64,000 nt of DNA from Candidatus Saccharimonadota bacterium (GTDB taxonomy: Bacteria; Patescibacteriota; Saccharimonadia; Saccharimonadales; Saccharimonadaceae), in NCBI GenBank assembly GCA_024699125.1, contig JAILQE010000012.1, positions 62,001 to 126,000 on the forward strand. The letters are read 5' to 3'. The first letter of the stretch is position 1. Each line of letters starts with the position of its first letter. Below the pieces are notes generated by a model. The model was given only the letters and a program-made list of their open reading frames with translations. It had not been told where the DNA came from and did not search any database. Position numbers and translations under genes: made by a program. Shown in pieces: positions 53,022 through 61,655 of this stretch.

Positions 53022-54095
53022 TTAATAAATGTCACCGAAGACTATATCGATCCAGTAATCAATATCTGAATCTTTGCTGATAGTTTCGGTCATAGCCTTC
53101 TGGCCGTTGTAGTACAACTCAAGCTTCTTGTACGTTATACTAGTCCAGCCGTTAACAACCCTAACTGCATAGTCTTCACCATACAACATAAAAGTGATAA
53201 CTACTTTAAAGTTAGAGAGCTCTTCGTGATGTGCCGTAACTTCGCAGTAGTATACTATCCACCCATTAATCTTTTTGTCCGTCGCTTTGAGACTGTAACT
53301 CTCGTATACAAGCCAGTTTCTCTTTAGCGATGGCCGAACATCCTTGTTGACTTTAACTTCGGCGATAGCCCTAGCGAGCTGCTCTTCCGACGTAAAACCA
53401 TCTGGCAAGTTGCTCGGTGACCACTGAAGCTGAGATACTATCTCTGGTCCGTTCGTCGGTTTCGGTGTAGGGTTAGGTTTCGTGTGGTGCACGATACCTC
53501 CCTGGGTCGGAGTCGGTGTCGGGGTATCCGGAACCTGGGTTACCGTGGGTACCGGCGTATTAGTCGGTGTCGGCGTTGCAGGAACCGGGGTTGGCGTAGC
53601 AGGCGCTTTGGTTGGCGTCGGCGTAGCCGGCCTCGGTGTAGGGGTTGCCGTTTTGGGCGTCGGCGTAGCCGGCTTTGCAGTCGGTGTGGCCGTGGGTGCC
53701 TTGGTCGGCGTGTTCGTCGGCACAGGTGAATCCGTGGGCTTCGGTGTACCCGTTGGGGTATTCGTAGGCTCAGGACTCGGCGTTGCCGTTGCCGTTGGCG
53801 TCTCCGTCGGTTCCGGCGTGGGTGAATCGGTCGGCACCGCAGTGTTCGTAGGCTCGGGAGTCGAGGTCGGCTCGAGAGTCGGCGTACTTATGGGCGCGAC
53901 AGTATTCGTCGGTGCCGGCGTGTTGCTGAGCGCAACCGTCGTAGTCGGCGTTGCCGTTACTATGGTCGGGCTCGGTATAGGATCAGCAGGCGAGCTGTTT
54001 CGCCCGAGACCCCACCACACTAATCCTAAGATCAAAAGTGTGGTTACCCCAATTATTGCAATCAGGGTGATTCTCTCTTTCTTAGTAAGGTTCAT
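53022..54095 (-). CDS. Pro/Thr-linker envelope protein, 357 residues
   Basis: Same plan as its neighbour: a short basic start, one membrane anchor (residues 9-30, TLIAIIGVTTLLILGLVWWG), a Pro/Thr-rich linker of about 180 residues with ATPTP, EPTNT and KPTDS units, and a C-terminal domain of about 125 residues (NLPDGFTSEEQLARAIAEVK at its start). The NLPxGFxSEE start of this domain matches NLPFGFNSEDE in the 306-residue protein, so they are probably paralogues. GGAGGTGA precedes the ATG, and the promoter is TTGACA-17-TAAAAT upstream. No homologue function is known to me. Confidence 0.83.
   Translation of the reverse strand: MNLTKKERITLIAIIGVTTLLILGLVWWGLGRNSSPADPIPSPTIVTATPTTTVALSNTPAPTNTVAPISTPTLEPTSTPEPTNTAVPTDSPTPEPTETPTATATPSPEPTNTPTGTPKPTDSPVPTNTPTKAPTATPTAKPATPTPKTATPTPRPATPTPTKAPATPTPVPATPTPTNTPVPTVTQVPDTPTPTPTQGGIVHHTKPNPTPKPTNGPEIVSQLQWSPSNLPDGFTSEEQLARAIAEVKVNKDVRPSLKRNWLVYESYSLKATDKKINGWIVYYCEVTAHHEELSNFKVVITFMLYGEDYAVRVVNGWTSITYKKLELYYNGQKAMTETISKDSDIDYWIDIVFGDIY
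53470..53990 (-). repeat. Minisatellite-like DNA coding the second Pro/Thr linker
   Basis: Degenerate tandem units as in 52260-52690, here longer and encoding T-P-T-P-x-P-A and T-P-E-P-T blocks. Confidence 0.75.
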
Positions 54096-54149
54096 ACACT
54101 CACCTCCTTAAATTTTATTTTTTAGAGAGAAGTATAACTATATCTATAT

Positions 54150-54178
54150 TTTATTACAAAACCCCTGTTTTGTCAAGA
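54150..54178 (-). promoter_or_regulatory. Consensus promoter of the 357-residue gene
   Basis: TTGACA, a 17-bp spacer with an AAAAC/GTTTT hairpin, and TAAAAT on the minus strand, about 55-60 nt before the ATG. Confidence 0.75.
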
Positions 54179-54209
54179 GTAAGCGTTTTCCTACCCCTGT
54201 TTTTTTTCC

Positions 54210-54245
54210 AACAGAAAACCGCCCCAAAGGGTATTGGAGCGGTTT
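54210..54245 (-). terminator. Terminator of the Pro/Thr lipoprotein gene
   Basis: AAACCGCTCC and GGGGCGGTTT arms, with TTCTGTT downstream on the minus strand. Confidence 0.7.
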
Positions 54246-54266
54246 AGTGTTTTTTTATAGGATTCG

Positions 54267-54869
54267 TTAGTTCATGTGTTCAGCTATGCCTCTGACGTCG
54301 CGATACTCGCCGATAATTATCCATTCGTTGTTGACGAGGTATTCTTCAGTAATGAAATCATACACGATTTCATCTTTGACCTTATCGGTGATATAGGTCG
54401 CTCTTCTCGAGCGAAACTCCAGGGTAAGTCTACGACCACCCTTTTCACAAACATACGTCATCAGATATTCCTCGATGCCATACACTCGCGAACCCGTACG
54501 TTCTATATGCTTTTCCGCAATATAATAGCCGTCCAGGAAAGGAATAATATGGCTCTCTTCCAGCTCCTTGAGTGCTTTTTCGTCTTCCTCAGGAAAATCG
54601 AAATTGCCATCAAAGATGAATTCGGTCGAAGAAATCACAACGCTAGTTGTGGGTGTCGCCGTAGGAATCGAAACCGTAGGTTCCGCCGTAGGGGTCGCTG
54701 TGGGCGTCAAAGTGATTTCTGTTTCAATCTTTTCGAGCTCACTAGTGACCGTCTCTACGGGGGTAGAAGACGTTGCCGAAACCGGCTTCGTTTTTCCACA
54801 TCCTACAAGCATAGCAACTACCATAATCATAACTACTACTAATCCTATATTTTTAATGTTCTTATTCAT
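54267..54869 (-). CDS. Pro/Thr-linker lipoprotein, 200 residues
   Basis: The start MNKNIKNIGL at 54867-54869 has GGAGG 6 nt upstream; the longer TTG start would cover that site. The signal peptide ends in a lipobox (VAMLVGCGKTK, Cys about 24), so the mature protein is probably lipid-anchored. A short linker (about 45-75, TPTATPTAEPT) leads to a C-terminal domain of about 125 residues. Its pattern of FLDGYYIAEKHIERTG, YLMTYVCEKGG resembles YLNGYSIVSSSVRKVG, YVIDYKLQKGN in the 306-residue protein, so the three genes form a family with different anchors and linker lengths. The promoter is TTGATT-17-TACAAT with two leader hairpins. Confidence 0.83.
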   Translation of the reverse strand: MNKNIKNIGLVVVMIMVVAMLVGCGKTKPVSATSSTPVETVTSELEKIETEITLTPTATPTAEPTVSIPTATPTTSVVISSTEFIFDGNFDFPEEDEKALKELEESHIIPFLDGYYIAEKHIERTGSRVYGIEEYLMTYVCEKGGRRLTLEFRSRRATYITDKVKDEIVYDFITEEYLVNNEWIIIGEYRDVRGIAEHMN

Positions 54870-54896
54870 AATCTTCCTCCTCAATCGGGAAAGCTT

Positions 54897-54915
54897 AACC
54901 CTATGTTAAGCCTGT
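54897..54915. promoter_or_regulatory. Leader palindrome GCTTAACATAGGGTTAAGC
   Basis: A 7-bp stem palindrome between the promoter (TTGATT-17-TACAAT) and the ribosome-binding site of the lipoprotein gene, preceded by a TGTAGCT/AGCTACA hairpin. Its AACATAGnGTTA core recurs at 52852-52866. Confidence 0.6.
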
Positions 54916-55022
54916 AGCTAGATGAATACCTTTCAGCTACACTTATATTGTATCACATTTTGCTAAAAAAATCAAGATGCTTATGGTTATTTTTTGGGTT
55001 TTCCCTGTTAGATATTACAAAA

Positions 55023-58000
55023 TTAGGCCGTAGTGGCTATGCGGTTACGAACATCTGCGTATGTAACCTCTGTTAAGACGTTAGTTGCAAAGATTGTGCC
55101 GCTATCTTGGATTTCAAAGTAGATATCTGATGGCAGTTTAATATCCTCTTCGCCAAAGGCATAGCGCTCGCCAGCATCGTAATCAGCGACAAAGTTTAGA
55201 TAATCCATATAATCGAGAGTAGCAATTACCTGGTCTTTAGTGAGTCCAGAGAGACGGGCAAGTACTCCCTCGGCGGAATTATCGACTGGGTTTTCGGTAT
55301 AGTATTTATCAAGATAAGCAGTAACCGGAGAAACATAGCCAGTATCACCACCATCGGTGCTGCCATAAATACTCTCTTTGAGGCGTTCGTCTTCGACGTA
55401 GCGTTGGTAATATTTTATATCTGTGTTCCATCCGCTATCATTATTACTATTTGCCACACAGTTTTCCCCAGTAATCCATCCGACGTTTTCCAACTTTTTT
55501 TCTTCCGTTATAACATCCAGCATATCACCATATATCGGTATAAGACCTACCAACGCATCTCCGTAGGCGTTGCCTGTACTTCCCGTGCTCGAAACCTGAT
55601 TTGCGATATTCCCATCAATCACACCAAAATTCGAACTACGGCCAGAACAATAGTTTATATATTTTTTTAAATCTGAGTTATCTTTTATTTCTCCAGAGTC
55701 ATCGAAGTTGTCATAGCTAGCTACCGTATTTTTAACTTCATCCGGATCAATGTCTATAGTCGAAAGGTCGGAGATGACGTATGGGTTACAGAAGATGTCG
55801 CCGTAGGCACCGATTGAGGCTAGAGATGGGCAGGTGGCTTCGAATTCTTCCTCTGTCATCATAGTGCTAGCGATATCGTTAGCAGCAGCAGCCGTTGGGA
55901 CCATTGAGATAATGGAATTCTTGGTGAGGGTGCCGATAGTCGATAATACATTGGTTGGGGCAGAGCTCATGGTGTTCAAAATGGCAAATTGCCTCAACAT
56001 TGAGCCAGCAAAGGTATATTGAGAGGTGTAGTCAAACGGGCTGCGGTTGGCGCGTTCGTATTCTGCCTCTTTGGCGAGTTGTTCCTTTTGCTGGGTGGTG
56101 AAAGCGATATATTGTTCGCGCGAGCCTGGAGAGCCGCCACCGAATAGGTGGTTGCGCCCAAGATAAATTGCTGCGCCGGCGACCAGGGCCGCGCCGTAGT
56201 TTTCACCCCTTAATAGGTCTGGCAATTGTCTCATAAACATAGTAGCAAGACGAGGTACGAGTAATTTGGAAACCAGGCTGGTTACACCTGTTGCGATGAG
56301 TGCTTTTCCTACTGATTCAATCGTCTTAAATAGTGCGTTACCGGCCGCAGCACCAAGAGCAGAGCCGATTCCGCCGCCGGCCAGGAACCCTAATACCGCA
56401 CCAATCACTGCGCCAGCGTTCATGGCCAACTTGACCATTGAACAGGATTTGAACATTCCGACACTCATACTGAGGTCGGCGGATAGATTTGCTAAATTGC
56501 CGAGAAAACCGCCACCATCAACATTTGCCGCCAAATTACCTACATTGAAGCTAGACGTTACGGTGTCACTTGGATTCATTTTTGTGCCAGACAACAGCGA
56601 ACTTAGAGCGTTAGATTGTAGGGCATTTTTTTCTGCCGTTGTGGCAGTACCCAAATTGTCGTCCGTAATGTCGTCGACGTTATCGGTGTAATTGCCTCTT
56701 GAGACCAGATAGACGATTGGTACTGCGATAACGAGAGCCGTAGCGATCTCATTAATTGGGGAGTTGCTATTACCGGATTTTACTTTGTCTACAGCTTCGA
56801 GGAATGATGTAACTACTGGTAAAATCTGCGTGATATTATAAGCCGATGCAATCAGCGTTGCACTACCGACAAAGTTCAAAAGCATACACGCGCCAGATGT
56901 GACTCTTGAGGTTGCAGCCTTCGCGATTTTGCCGACGGAAGATTTCGCCTTATTTACGGCGGCCGTTTTGCCAACGGCACCATCACTATCATCGCCACCA
57001 AAGCCAACCTTTGTTTTGTCGTTTTCGAGACGCTCGGCCTCGGCCTTTTGTCTTTTGCCGCCGTTTCCGTCGTCTTCTTGATCCTCAAATTTTCGCTCGT
57101 CGATATCTACCTCGCCGCCGCTGCGTTTGCGCTGGGCGTCCTGGGATTCTTCGAGAATGTCGCTGAAAGAGCGGTTCTTGGCGGTGGTGCCGTCGGAGTC
57201 GGCGTCGGAATCACTGCCGAGCAGCCGGTTCTTAAACTTTTTGAAGAGGTTACGAGAAATCGAATAGAGGCTCGAAAACCTTTCGGTCATCTTGTCGTAC
57301 CACGCCGCGACCGAGCTACCCCAGATCCTGGAGCCTTTTTTAAACTTCATTTCAAAATCCGAGTCGTTCGACATGCGGTTTTTGTATGTATCGATATTTT
57401 CTGTATCAATATCAAAGCCAGATTTGCCGTATTTGGTGCGAAGCTGCTCGCTTAGGTTGGCCGAGTCGAGTTTGCCTTTGAGTGCCGTGACGCTAGCGTC
57501 GTCGCCGCCAACCACCTTGAGCTTGCCGGAGCCATCATCAAAGAGCGCCACGCGTTTACCATCTTCACTATCAACAACATAAATGCCGTTTTTGGCGAGA
57601 TTGTCGCGCTGCCTATTGGAAACATCATAATCGTCGCCAGCATCTGAAGATGGCTTGGCGAGTTGCTTTAGAAAAATGCGCTGCGCACGTAAATTCACTG
57701 GCGAGAGCATTGAATCGTTGCCAGTGCGTAGGAGCTCAGAGATGCTGAATGGTAGGAACGATTGCATACCCATCAGGCCAAAGCCAACACCAAGAATAAT
57801 GCCGATAATGGCGCCAATTGGGCCCATTTGTTTTAGCTTCTTGATCATGCGCTTGCGCGGATCAATTTTGTCCTTCATTTCATTAGCTTTGCCGAGAGTG
57901 GAGTTTTTGAAGCCGGCCGGGTTGTTTTCTTTGTCTTTGGCATCTTTGTCTGGGTTGCTGGAATTTTTCGGCGCGTCACTTGCGGCCGCTTTTTCGGAAT

Positions 58001-58886
58001 TTCTTAAATCATTTTTGGCCGCGTCGCGGCTTGGATTGGCTTCCTCGTTTAGAGCTGGGTTAGTACCCGCGGCAGCCATCGTGCCAGAATCACCAAGGTC
58101 TTCTTGATTTTGCGGCTGCTGGGTTAGGCCTTCGTCGGCAACTTCAGCACCAACAGCGGCAGCCCCTCCCACAGCGGCGACTCCTGCGGCAGCTTCCTCG
58201 GCAGAATTGTCGCCACCCTCGCCTTCTTTAGCGCCTTCAGGGTTTTCAGCGTCGTCTGAATTTTCTGAACCGTATGGGTTTTCGGCGTCGTCTGGATTCT
58301 CGGCACCATTAGGATTCGCGCCGCCTGGGTTATCTTCACCTTCTTGGTTTTCGTCTTTTTTGTCACCTTCTTTTTCGGCGTCTTCTTCAGGATTCTCTTC
58401 GCCCGTTTGATCGCCGAATTGGCCACCAGCCTGCTCGTCGGTTTGGTTGCCGGTTTGATCACCGGCCTGATCGCCGGATTGCTCAGCGGCTTGGTCGGAA
58501 GACTTGTCGTCAGCAGCCTGATCATCTTCTGGCGCGTTATCCGAATCATCTTCTGGATGATAAAAACCACCAGTTGGCTCAGTATCGTCTTTGCTGCCAG
58601 CTAAAGAGGCATCACGCGGAGCGGATGGAGCAGAAAAACTCGCATTCTTTGGCGCGCTGGCACTTTTGCCGCCGTTCTCTACTTGCAGGTTTGATTGCGA
58701 ACTGCTAACCTTAGTTACATTGCTACTATCAACTTTAAAACTAGAATTCGATGAGCCGGCTTCGGTGCTGATGTTTATTCTGATTTTCGAAGGGTCAGAA
58801 CTAGTGGAGAGAACTTTGCCTCCCTTTGCCTCCACCTTTGGTGCATCGCCTTTAAGGGCATTAGACCCACTAGTTTTGAATGCCAT
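55023..58886 (-). CDS. Large multi-pass membrane protein with acidic N-terminal region (1287 residues)
   Basis: Not recognised with certainty. Residues 1-340 are hydrophilic and very acidic, with repeated D/E/N/Q-rich units (DQAGDQTGNQTDEQ, NPDDAENPYGSENSDD). A basic patch (PRKRMIKKLKQ) precedes the first membrane segment (about 355-375). Further hydrophobic clusters are near 690-760 and 860-950, including a Gly/Ala-rich stretch (GAVIGAVLGFLAGGGIGSAL). The C-terminal 300 residues are soluble-like with several Cys. Type IV secretion VirB6/TrbL-like proteins can look like this, but no secretion ATPase is in view, so that remains a guess. A TATAAT box lies 8 bp before the ATG. Confidence 0.8.
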   Translation of the reverse strand: MAFKTSGSNALKGDAPKVEAKGGKVLSTSSDPSKIRINISTEAGSSNSSFKVDSSNVTKVSSSQSNLQVENGGKSASAPKNASFSAPSAPRDASLAGSKDDTEPTGGFYHPEDDSDNAPEDDQAADDKSSDQAAEQSGDQAGDQTGNQTDEQAGGQFGDQTGEENPEEDAEKEGDKKDENQEGEDNPGGANPNGAENPDDAENPYGSENSDDAENPEGAKEGEGGDNSAEEAAAGVAAVGGAAAVGAEVADEGLTQQPQNQEDLGDSGTMAAAGTNPALNEEANPSRDAAKNDLRNSEKAAASDAPKNSSNPDKDAKDKENNPAGFKNSTLGKANEMKDKIDPRKRMIKKLKQMGPIGAIIGIILGVGFGLMGMQSFLPFSISELLRTGNDSMLSPVNLRAQRIFLKQLAKPSSDAGDDYDVSNRQRDNLAKNGIYVVDSEDGKRVALFDDGSGKLKVVGGDDASVTALKGKLDSANLSEQLRTKYGKSGFDIDTENIDTYKNRMSNDSDFEMKFKKGSRIWGSSVAAWYDKMTERFSSLYSISRNLFKKFKNRLLGSDSDADSDGTTAKNRSFSDILEESQDAQRKRSGGEVDIDERKFEDQEDDGNGGKRQKAEAERLENDKTKVGFGGDDSDGAVGKTAAVNKAKSSVGKIAKAATSRVTSGACMLLNFVGSATLIASAYNITQILPVVTSFLEAVDKVKSGNSNSPINEIATALVIAVPIVYLVSRGNYTDNVDDITDDNLGTATTAEKNALQSNALSSLLSGTKMNPSDTVTSSFNVGNLAANVDGGGFLGNLANLSADLSMSVGMFKSCSMVKLAMNAGAVIGAVLGFLAGGGIGSALGAAAGNALFKTIESVGKALIATGVTSLVSKLLVPRLATMFMRQLPDLLRGENYGAALVAGAAIYLGRNHLFGGGSPGSREQYIAFTTQQKEQLAKEAEYERANRSPFDYTSQYTFAGSMLRQFAILNTMSSAPTNVLSTIGTLTKNSIISMVPTAAAANDIASTMMTEEEFEATCPSLASIGAYGDIFCNPYVISDLSTIDIDPDEVKNTVASYDNFDDSGEIKDNSDLKKYINYCSGRSSNFGVIDGNIANQVSSTGSTGNAYGDALVGLIPIYGDMLDVITEEKKLENVGWITGENCVANSNNDSGWNTDIKYYQRYVEDERLKESIYGSTDGGDTGYVSPVTAYLDKYYTENPVDNSAEGVLARLSGLTKDQVIATLDYMDYLNFVADYDAGERYAFGEEDIKLPSDIYFEIQDSGTIFATNVLTEVTYADVRNRIATTA

Positions 58887-58894
58887 ATATATTT

Positions 58895-58900
58895 ATTATA
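58895..58900 (-). promoter_or_regulatory. Leaderless promoter, 1287-residue protein
   Basis: TATAAT on the minus strand, 8 bp before the ATG at 58886, no ribosome-binding site. Confidence 0.55.
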
Positions 58901-58920
58901 CAACAAGCTTGTGCTTTTAT

Positions 58921-59151
58921 TTAGAAAAACACGATAAAAATCAATGACAAAATTGCAAGCGCAATTAGCACGATCCACACCCAACCAAAGTGGCTGGTTT
59001 TTTTGTATTCTTTGACGTAGTCAGTGTCTTCAACAAGATCCGGATCGTCGGTCTGAGCGCTCGTGGTTTGCATTTTTTCACGTAGGTCAGCATTGATGCG
59101 CGCGGTTAATGCGTCGTTTTTATCATCTTCTTTGTTTACAATAATTCCCAT
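58921..59151 (-). CDS. Small C-tail-anchored membrane protein, 76 residues
   Basis: Not recognised. The start MGIIVNKEDDKNDA at 59151 is set by a TGC-TATAAT box 7 bp upstream; longer frames would run through the promoter. The first 50 residues are hydrophilic and charged, and the last 22 are one membrane segment (WVWIVLIALAILSLIFIVFF) ending at the stop, so the bulk faces the cytoplasm. It lies upstream of the 1287-residue membrane protein on the same strand and could belong with it. It is divergent from the aquaporin gene. Confidence 0.75.
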   Translation of the reverse strand: MGIIVNKEDDKNDALTARINADLREKMQTTSAQTDDPDLVEDTDYVKEYKKTSHFGWVWIVLIALAILSLIFIVFF

Positions 59152-59158
59152 GAAAAAT

Positions 59159-59164
59159 ATTATA
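59159..59164 (-). promoter_or_regulatory. Leaderless promoter, 76-residue protein
   Basis: TGC-TATAAT on the minus strand, 7 bp before the ATG at 59151. Confidence 0.65.
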
Positions 59165-59215
59165 GCATGAGAAATATGTGATATAATAAAAACATTATTA
59201 TTTAAGGAGGTCATA

Positions 59216-60148
59216 ATGGCAACTACAAAGCCAAAAGCAACCGCTAAGCCTGCTTCAAAGGCCAAAACTGTTGCAAAACCGAAAACTACCGTGAAGACTG
59301 CCACTAAACCAGTGACCAAGACTCCGGCAAAAAGGGTGGAAAACACAAAAACCGAATCCTGCTTCAAAGGATTCTTCGCTAAAAAGTATGAAGAGAACGA
59401 GAGCATTCTCACTATCTTCAAGAAACCAAAAACCTACGGTGCGTTAATTGGTGAAATCGTTGGTACAATGTTCATTTCATTGTTGCTTCTTTCAGCGCTC
59501 TTCATCAACGCTCCACTTTCTAGCACTTTGTCCGCCTACATTTTCGGCGTGATTGCAATCTACATTGCAGCCCACGCTTTGTCTGGCGCACATCTTAACC
59601 CAATCATCACCGCTGGCATGATGGCTACTCGCCGCGTGTCCGTGATTCGTGGCGTGCTTTACATCATCGCCCAAATCATTGGTGCTTGGATTGCTTGGAT
59701 GATCTTCAACGCTTACCACCTTGCTGGTGGCGACGTTGCTATGACCGTTCCAGTACTTAGCGAAATCCCAGAGGGCGGATTTGGCGTAGCTGCCGTCGTT
59801 GAACTTCTTGGCGCTCTTGCAATTGGTTTCTTCTTTGCTCGCGCAAGAGTTTACAAACGCAGTGCTTTCACTTTTGCCGCTACGGTTGCGGGTGGTATTT
59901 TACTCGCCCTCTTCCTCGGCTACATTGTGACTGGTGCTTTCATTCAAACCCCAGCCAACTTTGTATTTAACCCAGCAACTGCTTTGATGCTTCAAATCTT
60001 CCCAACCGCAGGCGAAAGCTTCGGCGAAGTCTTTGGTGGCATCTGCTCCGCTCTTGCTGTGTTCGTAATCTTCCCAATGATTGGTGGCGTCCTTGGCGCT
60101 TACCTTTCCGAATTCGCCGGCAAACTTTCCGGCGAAAAAGAAGCCTAG
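59216..60148 (+). CDS. Aquaporin/MIP-family channel with basic N-terminal tail
   Basis: The membrane part (about residues 80-310, six segments) has the two half-helix motifs of the major intrinsic protein family: SGAHLNPIITAG (about 128) and FVFNPATALML (about 251). The first is NPI instead of NPA, and the second lacks the Arg that normally follows NPA in the selectivity filter. A tail of about 55 residues at the N-terminus is made of K-P-K-A-T-A and A-K-T-V units, histone H1-like. AAGGAGG precedes the ATG and a TATAAT box lies upstream. Water, glycerol or another small solute could pass. The gene ends in a bidirectional terminator shared with metG. Confidence 0.87.
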   Translation: MATTKPKATAKPASKAKTVAKPKTTVKTATKPVTKTPAKRVENTKTESCFKGFFAKKYEENESILTIFKKPKTYGALIGEIVGTMFISLLLLSALFINAPLSSTLSAYIFGVIAIYIAAHALSGAHLNPIITAGMMATRRVSVIRGVLYIIAQIIGAWIAWMIFNAYHLAGGDVAMTVPVLSEIPEGGFGVAAVVELLGALAIGFFFARARVYKRSAFTFAATVAGGILLALFLGYIVTGAFIQTPANFVFNPATALMLQIFPTAGESFGEVFGGICSALAVFVIFPMIGGVLGAYLSEFAGKLSGEKEA

Positions 60149-60152
60149 AAAT

Positions 60153-60195
60153 TAAAAAATATGCGGGCCCTATTAAGTGGCTCGCATATTTTTTG
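60153..60195. terminator. Bidirectional terminator between the aquaporin gene and metG
   Basis: AAAAAATATGCG and CGCATATTTTTT arms (60154-60165, 60183-60194), with an inner GGGCC/GGCTC part, serve both convergent genes. Confidence 0.88.
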
Positions 60196-60200
60196 TTGTT

Positions 60201-61619
60201 TTAATTTTTTGGGAAGAGCGGGGTGGCTGGTGGAACGATATCGCCGCTACCTTTAAATACGGCCGTGATTTTTTCAGCCGTACCAGGGAGAAATGGCTCG
60301 AGCAATTGGTTAGCTTTCAAAAGATCTTCAACAAGTGACGTAAGGCAAGCGTTCAACTTTTCAGTTTCGCCGGCTTTGGCTAACATCCATGGTTTTTCGT
60401 CATCGATACGTTTGTTAATGGCCTGAACTTTTTCCCACGCGTAGTCGAGCGCGTTTGAAAATTCAAAATTATCCATCTTCCTACAATATTCTTTGTCGAG
60501 TTCTGGCGTAAATTCAATTTGTTTAATGCCGTTTTTAGCAGCCATGGTGGCAAGGCGTTGCACCAAGTTACCAAGGTCGTTTGCGAGTTCGTTGTTATAG
60601 GAATTTTCGAATTTTTCCCAAGTAAAATCAGAGTCCGCAAAGCTATCAATGTGGCGAAGGAAGAAGTAACGGAAGGCCTCGACGCCGTGTTTTTCAATCA
60701 CGTCAACTGGATTTACTACGTTGCCGATTGATTTAGACATCTTTTGACCATCGGCTAAAACGAAGCCGTGTGAGCACAAAACTTTAGGCAGCGGCAAACC
60801 AAGGCCAAGTAGCATTGCTGGCCAAATAATGGCGTGGAAACGCAAAATGTCTTTGCCCACAAACTGTGCGGCAGCTGGCCACCATTCACTAATTTCCTGT
60901 TCTGGGTAGCCGAGGACTGTGATGTAATTTGAAAGCGCATCGATCCAAACATACATAACTTGGTTTTTGTCGGTTGGAACTTCGATTCCCCACGTGAGCT
61001 GGGATTTTGGACGCGAAATAGAAACGTCTGGCGAATCAGCCAAAAGTTTTAGCATTTCTTTTTTGCGGAATTCTGGCAAAATCGTGAGCTCGCCGTTTTC
61101 GATTTTGTTTTTGATTTCGTCTTTGAAATCGGCGATGCGGAAATAATAATTTTCTTCTGATAGTTTTTCGTATGGTTTTTGGTGGTCTGGGCAGACACCG
61201 TTATTTTCGGCATATTCTTTGTCCGTGACGTAGCCTTCGCAGCCCGAGCAGTACCAGCCGTCGTATTTGGACGCGTAAATATGTGGAGCAAGCTTTTCCC
61301 AAATTGCTTGGCAGCGGCGCTGGTGAGCTTCGTCGGTAGTGCGAATAAAATCGGTGCTTCTTACATTCAATTTTTCAATGAAATCTTTAAAAGCGGCGGC
61401 GTTTTTATCAACGTAATCTTGCACGTCGAGGTTCAAACTGCCGGCCTTTTGAAAAATTTTGTTACCATGTTCGTCGGTGCCGGTTTGAAAACGCACTTCG
61501 TCGCCAAGCAGGCGGTGATAGCGCGCAAACACGTCCGCGTTCAAAAAATCTAGCGCGTGCCCAATGTGTGGGTCGCCATTTACATATGGAATTGCAGTGG
61601 TAACATAAATTTTTGCCAT
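60201..61619 (-). CDS. metG: Methionyl-tRNA synthetase
   Basis: This enzyme charges tRNA-Met. The start MAKIYVTTAIPYVNG at 61617-61619 is chosen from a TATAAT box 6 bp upstream. The 472-residue protein has HIGH (residues 18-21), a zinc-knuckle region (GWYCSGCEGYVTD and VCPDHQKP), WIDALSNYIT, KMSKS (GQKMSKSIGN, about 291) and an anticodon-binding helical domain. The C-terminal EMAP-like domain found in many MetRS is absent, which fits a compact form. Confidence 0.97.
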   Translation of the reverse strand: MAKIYVTTAIPYVNGDPHIGHALDFLNADVFARYHRLLGDEVRFQTGTDEHGNKIFQKAGSLNLDVQDYVDKNAAAFKDFIEKLNVRSTDFIRTTDEAHQRRCQAIWEKLAPHIYASKYDGWYCSGCEGYVTDKEYAENNGVCPDHQKPYEKLSEENYYFRIADFKDEIKNKIENGELTILPEFRKKEMLKLLADSPDVSISRPKSQLTWGIEVPTDKNQVMYVWIDALSNYITVLGYPEQEISEWWPAAAQFVGKDILRFHAIIWPAMLLGLGLPLPKVLCSHGFVLADGQKMSKSIGNVVNPVDVIEKHGVEAFRYFFLRHIDSFADSDFTWEKFENSYNNELANDLGNLVQRLATMAAKNGIKQIEFTPELDKEYCRKMDNFEFSNALDYAWEKVQAINKRIDDEKPWMLAKAGETEKLNACLTSLVEDLLKANQLLEPFLPGTAEKITAVFKGSGDIVPPATPLFPKN

Positions 61620-61625
61620 AAAATA

Positions 61626-61631
61626 ATTATA
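61626..61631 (-). promoter_or_regulatory. Leaderless promoter of metG
   Basis: TATAAT on the minus strand, 6 bp before the ATG at 61619, no ribosome-binding site. Confidence 0.7.
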
Positions 61632-61655
61632 CAATTATCGGCGAATTTTAGCAAC

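Noticed and set aside
52260..53990. Possible CRISPR-like or intergenic repeat array
   Set aside because: The repeats are degenerate, have no spacers of fixed length and stay in frame as Pro/Thr linkers; no cas gene is near.
52249..54111. Long Gly/Val-rich plus-strand frames opposite the Pro/Thr linkers
   Set aside because: They are the complement of Pro/Thr codon repeats; the minus-strand genes have promoters, ribosome-binding sites, anchors and terminators.
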